Shown piece by piece: positions 24,352-32,058 of a stretch of 36,873 nt of DNA (position 1 is the stretch's first letter; every line of letters starts with the position of its first letter). A program made the translations under genes and the position numbers. The notes under the pieces are model-generated. The model searched no databases, was not told the origin of the DNA, and saw nothing but the letters and a program-made list of their open reading frames with translations. This DNA is from CAZSAT01 sp964604675 (lineage in GTDB: Bacteria > Myxococcota_A > UBA796 > CAJQPC01), in assembly GCA_964604675.1 (NCBI GenBank), contig CAZSAT010000072.1, positions 1-36,873 of the forward strand, read 5' to 3'.

Positions 24352-25713
24352 ATGACCCAAGGCACCCTCGCACAGCTCGGCATCCTCGGCTGGGAGCGCA
24401 TCGAGCCCGTGGTGCTCGCGGCCCTCGCCACCGAAGAGCCGCTGCTCTTGATCGGGCCCCACGGCACCGCCAAGTCGCTGGTGCTCGAGCGCCTCGCCGA
24501 CGCGCTGGGCCTGCGGCTCCGCCACTACAACGCCTCGATCCTGAACTTCGACGACCTCGTCGGCTTCCCCGTCCCCGACGGCGACCAGGTCCGCTACCTC
24601 CGCACGCCGCTCGACGCGTGGGACGCGGAGGTGGTCTTCGTCGACGAGCTCTCCCGCTGCCGCCCCGACCTGCAGAACCGCCTCTTCCCCCTGATCCACG
24701 AGCGCAGGCTGCAGGGCAAGCGCCTCGAGCACCTCCGCTTCCGCTGGGCCGCCGCCAACCCGCCCCCGGGCCCGGACGAGGACCCCTGGGAGGCGGCCTA
24801 CCGAGGCGCCGAGCCCCTGGACCTCGCCCTCGCCGACCGCTTCGCCTGGGTGGTCACCGTGCCCTCCCGCCTCGACGAAGCCGACCGGCTCCAGCTCATC
24901 ACGGGACCCACACCGGAGCCCGGAGCCCCCGCCGCCCTCGTCGGCCGGGTCGAGCAGGTCCGCTCTCGCCTGGGCCTCGTGCGCGCCACCCACGGTGACG
25001 CCCTCGCCAGGTACGTCCACGCCGCCGGCCACGTGCTCGATCGTCAGGGCCTCTCCGTCTCCCTGCGGCGGCTCCGCTTCCTCTTCGACAACCTCGTGGC
25101 GCTGGTCGCAGCCTGGCCCGACGACGACCTCGCCCAGGCCGCGCTGACCGCCCTGCGCTGGAGCCTGCCCGACCGCGCCCGCGCACCCATCGACGAGGAG
25201 CGGATCCTGGCGGCGCACCTCGCGGCCCGCGACGAGCTCCGGGCTCCGGGCGACCCCATCCGGATCGCGCTGCTGGCCGAGCACGACCCCATCAACCGCG
25301 TGGCCATCGCCCTGCGTGCCGAGGACGACCAGCTGCTGGCCGCCACGGTCATCGATGCCCGGGCCTCCCTCCCCGACGCGCACCGGCTCGTCCTGTCCCG
25401 GCTGCTCTTCCCACAGCTCGTCGCCCGCGCGACCGCGCTGCCCGGGCTGGTCTACGAGGCCCTGGCTGGCGACCTCCAGCGCCTCGAGACGCTCCTGAGC
25501 ACCACGGAGCGCGTGCACACCCGCGGCCCCCGCCGGGAGCTCCACAACGACCTGTCCCGGATCTGCGCTGGCCTGGCCGACGACGAAGCCTGGATCGCGG
25601 ACTGCCTGTGGGCGAGCTTCCGCGAGGACACGCTGGAGCGTCCGGCGGAGGCGCTCTCGTTCGCCCGTCGGGCCGCGAAGGCGCTCGGCGAGGGCCTCGA
25701 GGAGGCCGCATGA
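24352..25713 (+). CDS. MoxR-family AAA+ ATPase
   Basis: The 453-residue protein has Walker A GPHGTAKS (residues 35-42), the MoxR-type NASILNFDDLVGFPVPDG insert, Walker B VVFVDELSR (D98, E99) and the RFxxAAANPP sensor segment (RFRWAAANPPPG). A C-terminal helical lid makes it longer than the usual 320-residue MoxR. MoxR ATPases typically remodel a partner bearing a VWA domain, and such a gene lies two genes downstream. GGAGG precedes the ATG. The stop overlaps the next start (ATGA). The 55-bp leader repeat lies upstream. Inferred role: chaperone-like activation of the HExxH/VWA protein. Confidence 0.92.
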   Translation: MTQGTLAQLGILGWERIEPVVLAALATEEPLLLIGPHGTAKSLVLERLADALGLRLRHYNASILNFDDLVGFPVPDGDQVRYLRTPLDAWDAEVVFVDELSRCRPDLQNRLFPLIHERRLQGKRLEHLRFRWAAANPPPGPDEDPWEAAYRGAEPLDLALADRFAWVVTVPSRLDEADRLQLITGPTPEPGAPAALVGRVEQVRSRLGLVRATHGDALARYVHAAGHVLDRQGLSVSLRRLRFLFDNLVALVAAWPDDDLAQAALTALRWSLPDRARAPIDEERILAAHLAARDELRAPGDPIRIALLAEHDPINRVAIALRAEDDQLLAATVIDARASLPDAHRLVLSRLLFPQLVARATALPGLVYEALAGDLQRLETLLSTTERVHTRGPRRELHNDLSRICAGLADDEAWIADCLWASFREDTLERPAEALSFARRAAKALGEGLEEAA

Positions 25714-26165
25714 GCGAGACCTTCCACCGCTACGTGCACAACATGAGCCAGCCTCCGAAGACGGCGATCGTGCTCGCGCCGCACCGTCCCGAGGGCCCGA
25801 AGCTCTCGCCGATCATCGCGCTCGGCCCTCGCTGGCTGCCCGCCGACGACGAGCACTTCGCCGATCGCCTCTGCAAGCGGCTGGGGCTCGACCCGGGCGT
25901 GGACCCCGACGAGGCACTCCTCGCCTGGAGCGAAGACCTGCTCGACCGCCTCGTCCTGCCCCACGCGACCCTGGTCCATCCGGCCTGGGGCAAGGCTCGA
26001 CCCCGCTGCGACAAGGCCGCCGCCGTCGCCGTGCTCTCCCGCTGCTCCGGCCAGCTCTTCCTCCGCACGCGCCACCCGCGCTTCGACCACGCCACCCTCA
26101 GCCGCCGCATCCGCGTCGGCGACCCGGCCCTGCGACGGGCCCTCCGCCACGGAGCTCACCCATGA
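25710..26165 (+). CDS. Hypothetical protein of the MoxR-VWA operon
   Basis: The 151-residue protein has GGAGG four bases before ATG 25710, which overlaps the MoxR stop; its own stop overlaps the VWA gene start. It is basic, without membrane helix or signal (PKTAIVLAPHRPEGPKLSPI, DHATLSRRIRVGDPALRRAL). It contains three Cys (C68, C103, C111 approximately) but no zinc-finger spacing. No family was recognised. Its tight coupling on both sides suggests an adaptor between the ATPase and the VWA/peptidase protein. Confidence 0.75.
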   Translation: MSETFHRYVHNMSQPPKTAIVLAPHRPEGPKLSPIIALGPRWLPADDEHFADRLCKRLGLDPGVDPDEALLAWSEDLLDRLVLPHATLVHPAWGKARPRCDKAAAVAVLSRCSGQLFLRTRHPRFDHATLSRRIRVGDPALRRALRHGAHP

Positions 26166-27475
26166 CCGTGCCCGTCAAGGCCCGCCTGCTCGACCTGCTC
26201 CCCGCCGTGCCCTACGGCCTCGAGACCCTGCTGCGCCTGCTCGACGTGCAGGAGACCGAGGCGATCCCCACGGCCGCTGTGCCGCTTGGCGGGGATCCGA
26301 GGCTCTTGATCAACCCACGCTTCGTCGAGGCGCACTGCAGGACCGACGAGGAGCTCTTCGCGCTGATCCTGCACGAGCTGCACCACGTGCTGCTCGGCCA
26401 CACGCGGCTCTTCGAGCGGGTCACGCCGGCCCACAACCTCGCCTTCGACGCGATCATCAACGCGCTGATCTGCCGCGCGCACCCCCAGCCGGCCTGGACC
26501 AGCCTCTTCCGCAAGCTCTACCGGCCGGACCGCCTGCCCGACCTGCTGCTCCGGCCGCCCGAGGGCTTCCCCCGCCAGCTGGAGTTCCCGCCCGAGCTCG
26601 AGCGGCACTGGCGCTGCCTCTTGATCGACCTCTACCAGACGGGCTCGGCCACCTTCGAGGAGATCTTCCACGCCCTCACGAGCTGGCTCCGGCGGGAGCA
26701 GGAGGTGCCCACGCTGCTCGGTCACCACGACGTGGACCCGCGCGGCGTCGAGGTCCAGGACGACCCCGGGCTCTTCGCGGCCGTGCGGGCCATCGTCGAT
26801 CGCTGGCCGACCGCGAACCACCCGAGCGGCCGCTCCCTCGACACCTTCCTTCGGGAGCACGCCGTGATGGTGAACCCGCCGAAGACCCCGGTCCAGGCGC
26901 TGAAGGACGCCCTCACCCAGGCCGCACGCGACGGTGGACGGTGCGGCACCGACGCGCCCGAGCCCGTTCGGCGCCCCGCCCAGGTCGCCTGGCCAACGCG
27001 GGACCGCCGTGCCTTCGGCCTGCGCGGCGCCGGCTCCCAGCCCCTGCTCTACGCCACCGAGCTGCCCGCCCGGCCCCGTCCGCGCGGCCGGCGCCCCGTG
27101 CACGTCTACGTCGACGTCTCCCCGAGCTGCCTGGACTGGGTCCGACACCTCTACGAGGCGGTGCTGTCGTGCCGGCGCTGGGTCGCTCCTCGCATCTACC
27201 TGTTCTCGACCTGCATCGAAGAGGCCTCCCTCGCGGACCTGCGACGGGGTCACCTCCGCGGCACCGGCGGCACCGCGGGTTCTTGTGTCAGCGAGCACCT
27301 CGTCGCCACCGACTGCCAGGCCGCGGTCGTGCTGACCGACGGCTACGTCGGCGCCATCCCCGAGGCCCACCACGACGCCTGCCGGCGCGCCCGGCTGCAG
27401 GTCGTGCTCACCCCCAAGGGCCACGCGCGCGACCTCGCGCCCGTGGCCACCATCCACCGCCTGGAGGCTCCATGA
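26162..27475 (+). CDS. VWA-like protein with N-terminal putative metallopeptidase domain
   Basis: The 437-residue protein combines an N-terminal zincin-like motif, LHELHHVLLGH (H71, E72, H75, possibly H80), with a C-terminal VWA-like domain. In the latter, VHVYVDVSPSC keeps the DxSxS metal-site pattern, followed by IYLFST and AAVVLTDGYVG. This matches the DUF2201-type layout (metallopeptidase plus VWA-like) commonly paired with MoxR ATPases. There is no signal peptide, so it is cytoplasmic. Starts and stops overlap by ATGA with both neighbours. Inferred role: MoxR-activated protease or scaffold; substrate unknown. Confidence 0.88.
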   Translation: MTVPVKARLLDLLPAVPYGLETLLRLLDVQETEAIPTAAVPLGGDPRLLINPRFVEAHCRTDEELFALILHELHHVLLGHTRLFERVTPAHNLAFDAIINALICRAHPQPAWTSLFRKLYRPDRLPDLLLRPPEGFPRQLEFPPELERHWRCLLIDLYQTGSATFEEIFHALTSWLRREQEVPTLLGHHDVDPRGVEVQDDPGLFAAVRAIVDRWPTANHPSGRSLDTFLREHAVMVNPPKTPVQALKDALTQAARDGGRCGTDAPEPVRRPAQVAWPTRDRRAFGLRGAGSQPLLYATELPARPRPRGRRPVHVYVDVSPSCLDWVRHLYEAVLSCRRWVAPRIYLFSTCIEEASLADLRRGHLRGTGGTAGSCVSEHLVATDCQAAVVLTDGYVGAIPEAHHDACRRARLQVVLTPKGHARDLAPVATIHRLEAP

Positions 27476-28611
27476 GCACCCTCGAGCTCGCCGAGTTCGT
27501 CCTGCCCGGACACCCCGACCGGATCTGTGACCGCATCGCCGACCTGCTGGTCGACGCCGCCTGTGCGCGGGATCCGCGCTCGCTCGTGGGGGTGGAGGTC
27601 GCTCTGCATCGAGAGGCGGTGCTCGTGACGGGGTGTGTCACCACCGACCCGGTGCTCACCGAGCCCGAGGTCGCCCGCCTCGTGGAGCAGGCCCTCGTGG
27701 AGGCGGGCTACCGGGGCGGCTGGGCGCGGCCGACGCCGCGGCTCTGGCTGGACCTCCGCCTGGAGCCGCTCACCGACGAGCTCCGGCACCTGCGTGGCTG
27801 CTCGGACGACCAGGCCATCTGTGTGGGATGGGCCGGCGGGCTCCGCGAGCACGGCTACCTGCCGGCCGCCCATCGGCTGGCGTACCTGGCGGCGCGTCGG
27901 CTCGGTGAGCTGCGGGAGGCGGCCGGCTTCGGCCCGGACGGCAAGGTGCTGGTCGCTGTGGAGGACGGGCAGATCGCCTCGCTGAGCGTGTCGGTGCAGC
28001 ACCGGCCGGCGGTGGACACCGTGGCGCTCTACCGGCTCGGCGCCGAGGTGGCGCGATCGATCGGTCTCTCGGAGCTGGACCGCGTGCTGGTGAACGGCGG
28101 CGGGGACTTCGACGTGGGTGGGCCGGACGGCGACAACGGGCTGAGCGGGAAGAAGCTGGTGGTGGACGCCTACGGGCCGACCGTGCCGATCGGCGGCGGG
28201 GCGTGGTGCGGGAAGGACCCGCACAAGGTCGACCGTCTCGGTGCGCTGAGGGCGAGGCAGCTGGCGCTGAGGGCGGTGCAGCGGGGGCTCGGCTCCGAGG
28301 CCCGGGTGGAGCTCGGGTGGCGGCCGGGGGACGAGCGGCCTGGGCATGTGCAGCTGGTGGTGGACGGCCGGGGGTGCGAGCTGGCGTGCGTCGGACCGAT
28401 CGACCTGGGCATCGAGGCGAGCTGGCGGGAGCTTGACCTCGACGCAATCCGGTGGGCCGAGAGGTCGGACGGAAGCTGGTTCCAGCGGCCCGCTCCGTGG
28501 AATCCGATCAGCGACTGTGCGCGCACGCTCCACCGCCGCGTCCCTGTCTCCGAGCGCGGGCAATCCGCGACATCGACTGACACATCCAAGAGGCCCGCGC
28601 TCTCGATCTGA
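27472..28611 (+). CDS. Divergent S-adenosylmethionine synthetase (MetK-like)
   Basis: The 379-residue protein spans the whole MetK family length. Motifs are GHPDR at 13-17 (H14 and D16 kept, the usual K17 is Arg), SDDQAICVGWA (near 111-121), FGPDGK (153-158), GGPDGDNGLSGKK (216-228; the usual Arg of GRK is Lys) and GGGAWCGKDPHKVDR (241-255; both Lys and Asp kept). Most ATP, methionine and metal ligands are present, so activity is plausible. It is clearly not a standard housekeeping copy. It follows the VWA gene with ATGA overlap and GGAGG, the last gene of the MoxR operon. It may supply SAM to, or have been recruited as a sensor for, this system. The final 50 residues are poorly conserved. 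Confidence 0.85.
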   Translation: MSTLELAEFVLPGHPDRICDRIADLLVDAACARDPRSLVGVEVALHREAVLVTGCVTTDPVLTEPEVARLVEQALVEAGYRGGWARPTPRLWLDLRLEPLTDELRHLRGCSDDQAICVGWAGGLREHGYLPAAHRLAYLAARRLGELREAAGFGPDGKVLVAVEDGQIASLSVSVQHRPAVDTVALYRLGAEVARSIGLSELDRVLVNGGGDFDVGGPDGDNGLSGKKLVVDAYGPTVPIGGGAWCGKDPHKVDRLGALRARQLALRAVQRGLGSEARVELGWRPGDERPGHVQLVVDGRGCELACVGPIDLGIEASWRELDLDAIRWAERSDGSWFQRPAPWNPISDCARTLHRRVPVSERGQSATSTDTSKRPALSI

Positions 28612-28625
28612 AGTATCATCTCCCT

Positions 28626-28682
28626 ACGTCGTGATTTGAGCCCCCAGCTTGCCGCGACGCTAAACAAGGCGCTAAAGCGGTC
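28626..28682 (+). promoter_or_regulatory. Leader repeat, copy 2, upstream of the sigma-like gene
   Basis: A 57-bp relative of 24245-24299, same orientation, ending 49 nt before the next ATG (52 nt for copy 1). Both genes also share GGAGGACG-C-ATGACC around the start. It lies just after the MetK-like stop, so the downstream gene has its own promoter or leader. Confidence 0.7.
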
Positions 28683-28731
28683 GGCCGTCTCCTGCGGCAG
28701 CCATGCAGCGCCTCCACGTGCGGAGGACGCC

Positions 28732-29613
28732 ATGACCTACACGAACCACACCCGGGAGATCACGCTCCCCTGGACCACGCGAGTGGACGCGCTCGAGGAC
28801 CTCACCTTCGGGCACATCCTGCCGCTGTTGCGCAGCAGCTGGCTCGGCCGGTCGGCCTTCGACACCTGCCTGTCCGTGCACTGGCGCACGCTGGAGCAGC
28901 TCCTGTTGGCGGCCACGCGCACGGTGGGCGGCTCGTGGCATGACGCGGCCTACGCCCCCGAGGACGTCGCGGCCGGGGCCCTCGAGCGCGTCCTGGGGCG
29001 CGCCGTCCGGCACGAGGGGCTGGCGCTGGCCCCCTCCGACTGGTCGGCGCCGGCAGCCACCTGGCTCTTCGTCGTGCTCACGAACGCCGTGCGCGACGAG
29101 CTGAGGCGCTCGGCCAGCACGCTCGAGGGCGAGTGGGTTCGCGAGGACGAAGCGGTCGACCACCTGGCGCGATCGCCCAGTTGCGCGGACGCCTACGCGG
29201 CACGGGAGGAGGTGATCCGGCGGGTCGAGCACGCGCTCCAGCACCTCGACGGACGCTACCGGCTGGCTTGGCTGCTGCTGCACCAGCCCCAGCTGGTCGA
29301 CCTCGCCGTGGTGCACGGAGCCATTGGTGGGACCGATCGCTCCCGCGACCGGCAGGGTCCGCTGCGCTCACCGCGCCGCACCTTCGAGCTGCTCGACAGC
29401 TGGCGCGAGCGCTTCGCGAACGACCCGCGCTGCTCCGCGTCACGGCTGGAGCTCGCGTGGATCCTGCGCAGCGAGGATCAGCTCGACCCTTGGGCCTGGC
29501 GGCAGGAGCGGCCCCTCGAAGAACGCCGGGCGCGGGACGTGCTGCGGAAGTGGCACGGGCGCGCACAGACGCGGCTGGCAACGCTAAAGGCCGACGACCG
29601 GAGGTACGCGTGA
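28732..29613 (+). CDS. Divergent sigma-70-like (ECF-type) transcription factor
   Basis: The 293-residue protein begins after GGAGG. Residues about 50-125 resemble sigma region 2: LEQLLLAATRTVGG, YAPEDVAAGALERVLGRAV, then TWLFVVLTNAVRDELRRSAS, equivalent to the usual AWLxxIxxNxxxDxxRR line. Residues about 160-190 (HALQHLDGRYRLAWLLLHQP) could be a decayed region 4. The remaining 100 residues are Arg/Trp-rich and unrecognised. It is longer than standard ECF factors. It shares its leader repeat with the MoxR operon just upstream, so it may regulate that operon and itself. The region 2 call is moderate; promoter recognition is not shown. Confidence 0.6.
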   Translation: MTYTNHTREITLPWTTRVDALEDLTFGHILPLLRSSWLGRSAFDTCLSVHWRTLEQLLLAATRTVGGSWHDAAYAPEDVAAGALERVLGRAVRHEGLALAPSDWSAPAATWLFVVLTNAVRDELRRSASTLEGEWVREDEAVDHLARSPSCADAYAAREEVIRRVEHALQHLDGRYRLAWLLLHQPQLVDLAVVHGAIGGTDRSRDRQGPLRSPRRTFELLDSWRERFANDPRCSASRLELAWILRSEDQLDPWAWRQERPLEERRARDVLRKWHGRAQTRLATLKADDRRYA

Positions 29614-29617
29614 CGCA

Positions 29618-30760
29618 CTACCCGATGCGGTGTCCGACGCGCGGCGACCTGGAGGCTCCCACGAGGACCGTCGCGCGGGGGAGCGGGGACACGGATCCGT
29701 AGCCTCGGCGCGCCAGCAGCAGCGGGAGCGCCAGCAGCCACCACCCCGAGCCCCCGCCGCCGCAGCCGCAGCCCCCGTCGAGCTCCGACCTGAGCACGCT
29801 CTCCCCCGGCGGCCCCGTGAAGCCGTCGGGCGAGCCGCCCGGGTCGGCGCTGTCGGCGTTGCCGGTGTCCATCGAGGAGGCGGTGTCGCCGGGAGCTTCC
29901 TCCTCCTCCTCCTCGGTCGGCTCGCCCGTGTCCTCGGGGGGTGGGTCGTCGGCTTCGACCTCCCAGAGGTACGTCACGGTGATCCAGGCGTTCTCGAGGT
30001 AGGCGAGTCCGAGCGCGCTGGCGGTGTCGAGGGCGAGGTCCACGGCGGAGGGGTTGGTGACGGTGCGTCCGTACTGGTCGAGTCCGCCGTTGTAGCCGTC
30101 GTAGTAGGCGGCCTCGGCCTCGGGGGTGCCGGTGGGCAGGTCGCTCCAGTCGCGACGTGGTCGCTCGGGGTGGTCGGCGCCGTTCCAGTAGTTGTCGTCG
30201 ATGTTCCAGGGTCCGGCATCGCCCACCCAGGTCGTGTGGCTGACGCCGTCGAGGGTGAGGGTCACCTCGTACCAGCTCTCGTTGTAGCCGCTGCCGCAGC
30301 GGCCCAGGCTGTCGCCCCAACCCCAGTTGACGAACTTGAGGCAGTAGTCGGGGAGGGCCACCTCGTCGTCGGAGAAGCTCTCGAACTGGGTGCCGAACAC
30401 GGTGAGAGAGAGCGCGGTGCCCGGCGGGGGCGGCAAGCGGGTGGGGCGGTCGGCGCCCCAGGCGTCTTCGGCCCAGGCGAACAGCTCGGGCCAGGCCCCC
30501 AGCACGTGGAGCTCCCGCAGCGCCAGCTCGGCGGCCGCCGCGTTGTGCTGGGAGGGGGAGAGCACGGGGCCTTCGAGCCGACCGAGCAGGATCGCTTCCC
30601 TCCGCAGGGGCTCCACCTGCGCGCGCAGCGCGTCGAAGGGCACGTCCGCGTCGCGAGCGGCCTCCCGGATCCGCGCGTCGTCGGGAAAGAGCCCCACGAA
30701 GACGGGGCGATCGCCCCATGGCAGTCCCGCCACCGCGAGGGCATGGACGAGGAACCACAT
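29618..30760 (-). CDS. Exported protein with MYXO-CTERM-like anchor
   Basis: The ATG at 30760 is chosen because it gives a signal-like start (MWFLVHALAVAGLPWG), although the ribosome site is weak. The roughly 250-residue body is rich in Trp, Tyr and Asp (WGWGDSLGRCGSGYNESWYE, WITVTYLWEVE) and unrecognised. An acidic linker with DTGEPTEEEEEE leads to GGCGCGGGGSGWWLLALPLL followed by ARRG, a MYXO-CTERM-like sorting tail with Cys, hydrophobic helix and Arg. Unusually, about 26 residues follow the Arg. The protein probably reaches the outer surface via a myxosortase-type pathway. It is convergent with the sigma-like gene (4-bp gap). Confidence 0.75.
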   Translation of the reverse strand: MWFLVHALAVAGLPWGDRPVFVGLFPDDARIREAARDADVPFDALRAQVEPLRREAILLGRLEGPVLSPSQHNAAAAELALRELHVLGAWPELFAWAEDAWGADRPTRLPPPPGTALSLTVFGTQFESFSDDEVALPDYCLKFVNWGWGDSLGRCGSGYNESWYEVTLTLDGVSHTTWVGDAGPWNIDDNYWNGADHPERPRRDWSDLPTGTPEAEAAYYDGYNGGLDQYGRTVTNPSAVDLALDTASALGLAYLENAWITVTYLWEVEADDPPPEDTGEPTEEEEEEAPGDTASSMDTGNADSADPGGSPDGFTGPPGESVLRSELDGGCGCGGGGSGWWLLALPLLLARRGYGSVSPLPRATVLVGASRSPRVGHRIG

Positions 30761-30913
30761 CCGGCGAGCATGGCACGGCGCGTGCGCCTGGTGCACGCGA
30801 GCGTGCAATCCCCCGCGTCTCCGTCCCCGACCACGGCCTCGCCGCCCGGTCCCGGGGTGGTCGCGCGGCTCGCCAGGCCGCGGTCAGCAGAGGCAGCTCC
30901 GCACGAGACAGCT

Positions 30914-31018
30914 TCACGACCAGAGCCCGTCGAGGACGTCCTTCACGGGCCGTCCCCGGTAGATGCAGTCCGCGGCGGCGACGCCCGCGATGAAGGCGAT
31001 GACGGGGAGGAGCGGCAT
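30914..31018 (-). CDS. Tiny membrane protein (34 residues)
   Basis: Starts at ATG 31018, one base after the stop of the preceding tiny gene, with GGAG inside that gene. The sequence begins MPLLPVIAFIAGVAAADCIY and ends VKDVLDGLWS: one membrane helix, then a short basic/acidic cytoplasmic tail. No family recognised. The tight arrangement suggests it is real, perhaps a partner of its neighbour. Confidence 0.55.
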   Translation of the reverse strand: MPLLPVIAFIAGVAAADCIYRGRPVKDVLDGLWS

Positions 31019-31019
31019 C

Positions 31020-31106
31020 TCAGACTCCGTGGACCTCGTACACCAACACGCGGCTGACGAAGCCGGCGATGACCATGGCGGCGAGCAGGTAGGGATGGGT
31101 GGGCAT
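31020..31106 (-). CDS. Tiny membrane protein (28 residues)
   Basis: Starts at ATG 31106 behind a near-consensus AAGGAGAG. The sequence (MPTHPYLLAAMVIAGFVSRV, then LVYEVHGV) is essentially one membrane helix. It is directly followed by the 34-residue gene. Strong ribosome site, clean stop and tandem layout support translation despite the size. Function unknown; candidates are membrane-complex subunits or small regulators. Confidence 0.55.
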   Translation of the reverse strand: MPTHPYLLAAMVIAGFVSRVLVYEVHGV

Positions 31107-31161
31107 GGGTCTCTCCTTCGGTGGAGGGACCGGTCTCCGCCCAAGACCTGACAGCAGCACG

Positions 31162-32034
31162 TCACTCCACGAAGGCATCCCTCAGCGCAGCGAAGTCCCA
31201 GTCCTCGCGCCGCTGCGCGGGCACCGACACGAAGCTCGGCACCTCGCCTGCGACGAGCACCGCTGCGGTGAGCCAGCCGCCGAAGACGCAGCCCGTGTCG
31301 AGCCCGGTCGCGTGCTCGAAGTGCTTCGGCTGCTGCTGCACGAAGGGCTCGTGGCCGAAGTAGACGTGTCCGAAGCGGCCGTCGTAGACCTCGGCCCAGA
31401 ACGGGTCCTCGGGCTGCACGCGATCGAGCTGCACGAAGCTGCCGCGCTCGCGGACCTTCTCGCTGACGATGTGCGTCGTGTGCGCTCGTCGTACCAGCTC
31501 CTCGATGGACAGGGGCTCTTCGCTGTCGACGACGAACTCGACCGTCACGCGGCGGGTGGTGCGGCCGCGGACGTGGCGGGTGCGGAGCAGGCGGCTGAGG
31601 GTCCGCGGCGTGTCGTCGAGCACCTCGATGTCGGGCGTGAGGCCGGCGTGCAGCACGACCGCACCGTGGTCTTCGAGGCGCAGGAAGGGCACGGCGCTGT
31701 CGAGGAAGGCGATGTCGGCGCTGGAGAGTGCGTCGGTGATCGCCTCCAGGCGCTGGCGGCCGCCCAGCTTGCGCACCGCGCGGTCTCCGCCCCTGGCGCG
31801 CTTGCTGCGGAACTTCGCGTGCTTCTCCTCGTGGTTGCCCATCACCAGGTCGACACGGTGGCCCTCGTCGCGGCGCTCGCGGAGGAAACGCACCACGGCG
31901 CCCGAGTCCGGTCCCTTGTCGAGCAGGTCACCCACGGAGACGACCCGGTCGTCGTGGCGCACGTCGAGCTCCGACCAGAGAGCGATCAGCTCGCGGTCCA
32001 TGCCGTGCACGTCGCCGATCACGTAGGTGCGCAT
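31162..32034 (-). CDS. PPP-type metallophosphoesterase (calcineurin-like)
   Basis: The 290-residue protein shows the three PPP motifs: GDVHG (8-12), GDLLDKGPDS (36-45) and GNHEEKH (about 67-73), and later histidine ligands (VVLHAGLTP; GHEPF). This matches bacterial serine/threonine phosphatases of the PrpA or ApaH type; the choice between protein phosphatase and diadenosine polyphosphatase cannot be made by eye. ATG 32034 with AAGGAG is the start; a GTG one codon upstream is less likely. No signal, so cytoplasmic. It follows the dual-specificity phosphatase by 24 bp, and two more hydrolase activities are encoded by the gene before that, which suggests a shared pathway of removing phosphate and ADP-ribose marks. 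Confidence 0.88.
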   Translation of the reverse strand: MRTYVIGDVHGMDRELIALWSELDVRHDDRVVSVGDLLDKGPDSGAVVRFLRERRDEGHRVDLVMGNHEEKHAKFRSKRARGGDRAVRKLGGRQRLEAITDALSSADIAFLDSAVPFLRLEDHGAVVLHAGLTPDIEVLDDTPRTLSRLLRTRHVRGRTTRRVTVEFVVDSEEPLSIEELVRRAHTTHIVSEKVRERGSFVQLDRVQPEDPFWAEVYDGRFGHVYFGHEPFVQQQPKHFEHATGLDTGCVFGGWLTAAVLVAGEVPSFVSVPAQRREDWDFAALRDAFVE

Positions 32035-32058
32035 CACGCCTCTCCTTCCATCCTGACC

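Noticed and set aside
30761..30913. Additional gene or RNA between the exported protein and the tiny genes
   Set aside because: No supported start, structure or motif seen in this 153-bp gap.
30761..30917. Gene starting at GTG 30917 overlapping the stop of the 34-residue protein
   Set aside because: The overlap looks suggestive, but the frame runs on as Arg-rich shadow through the exported-protein gene in another frame, with no domain.
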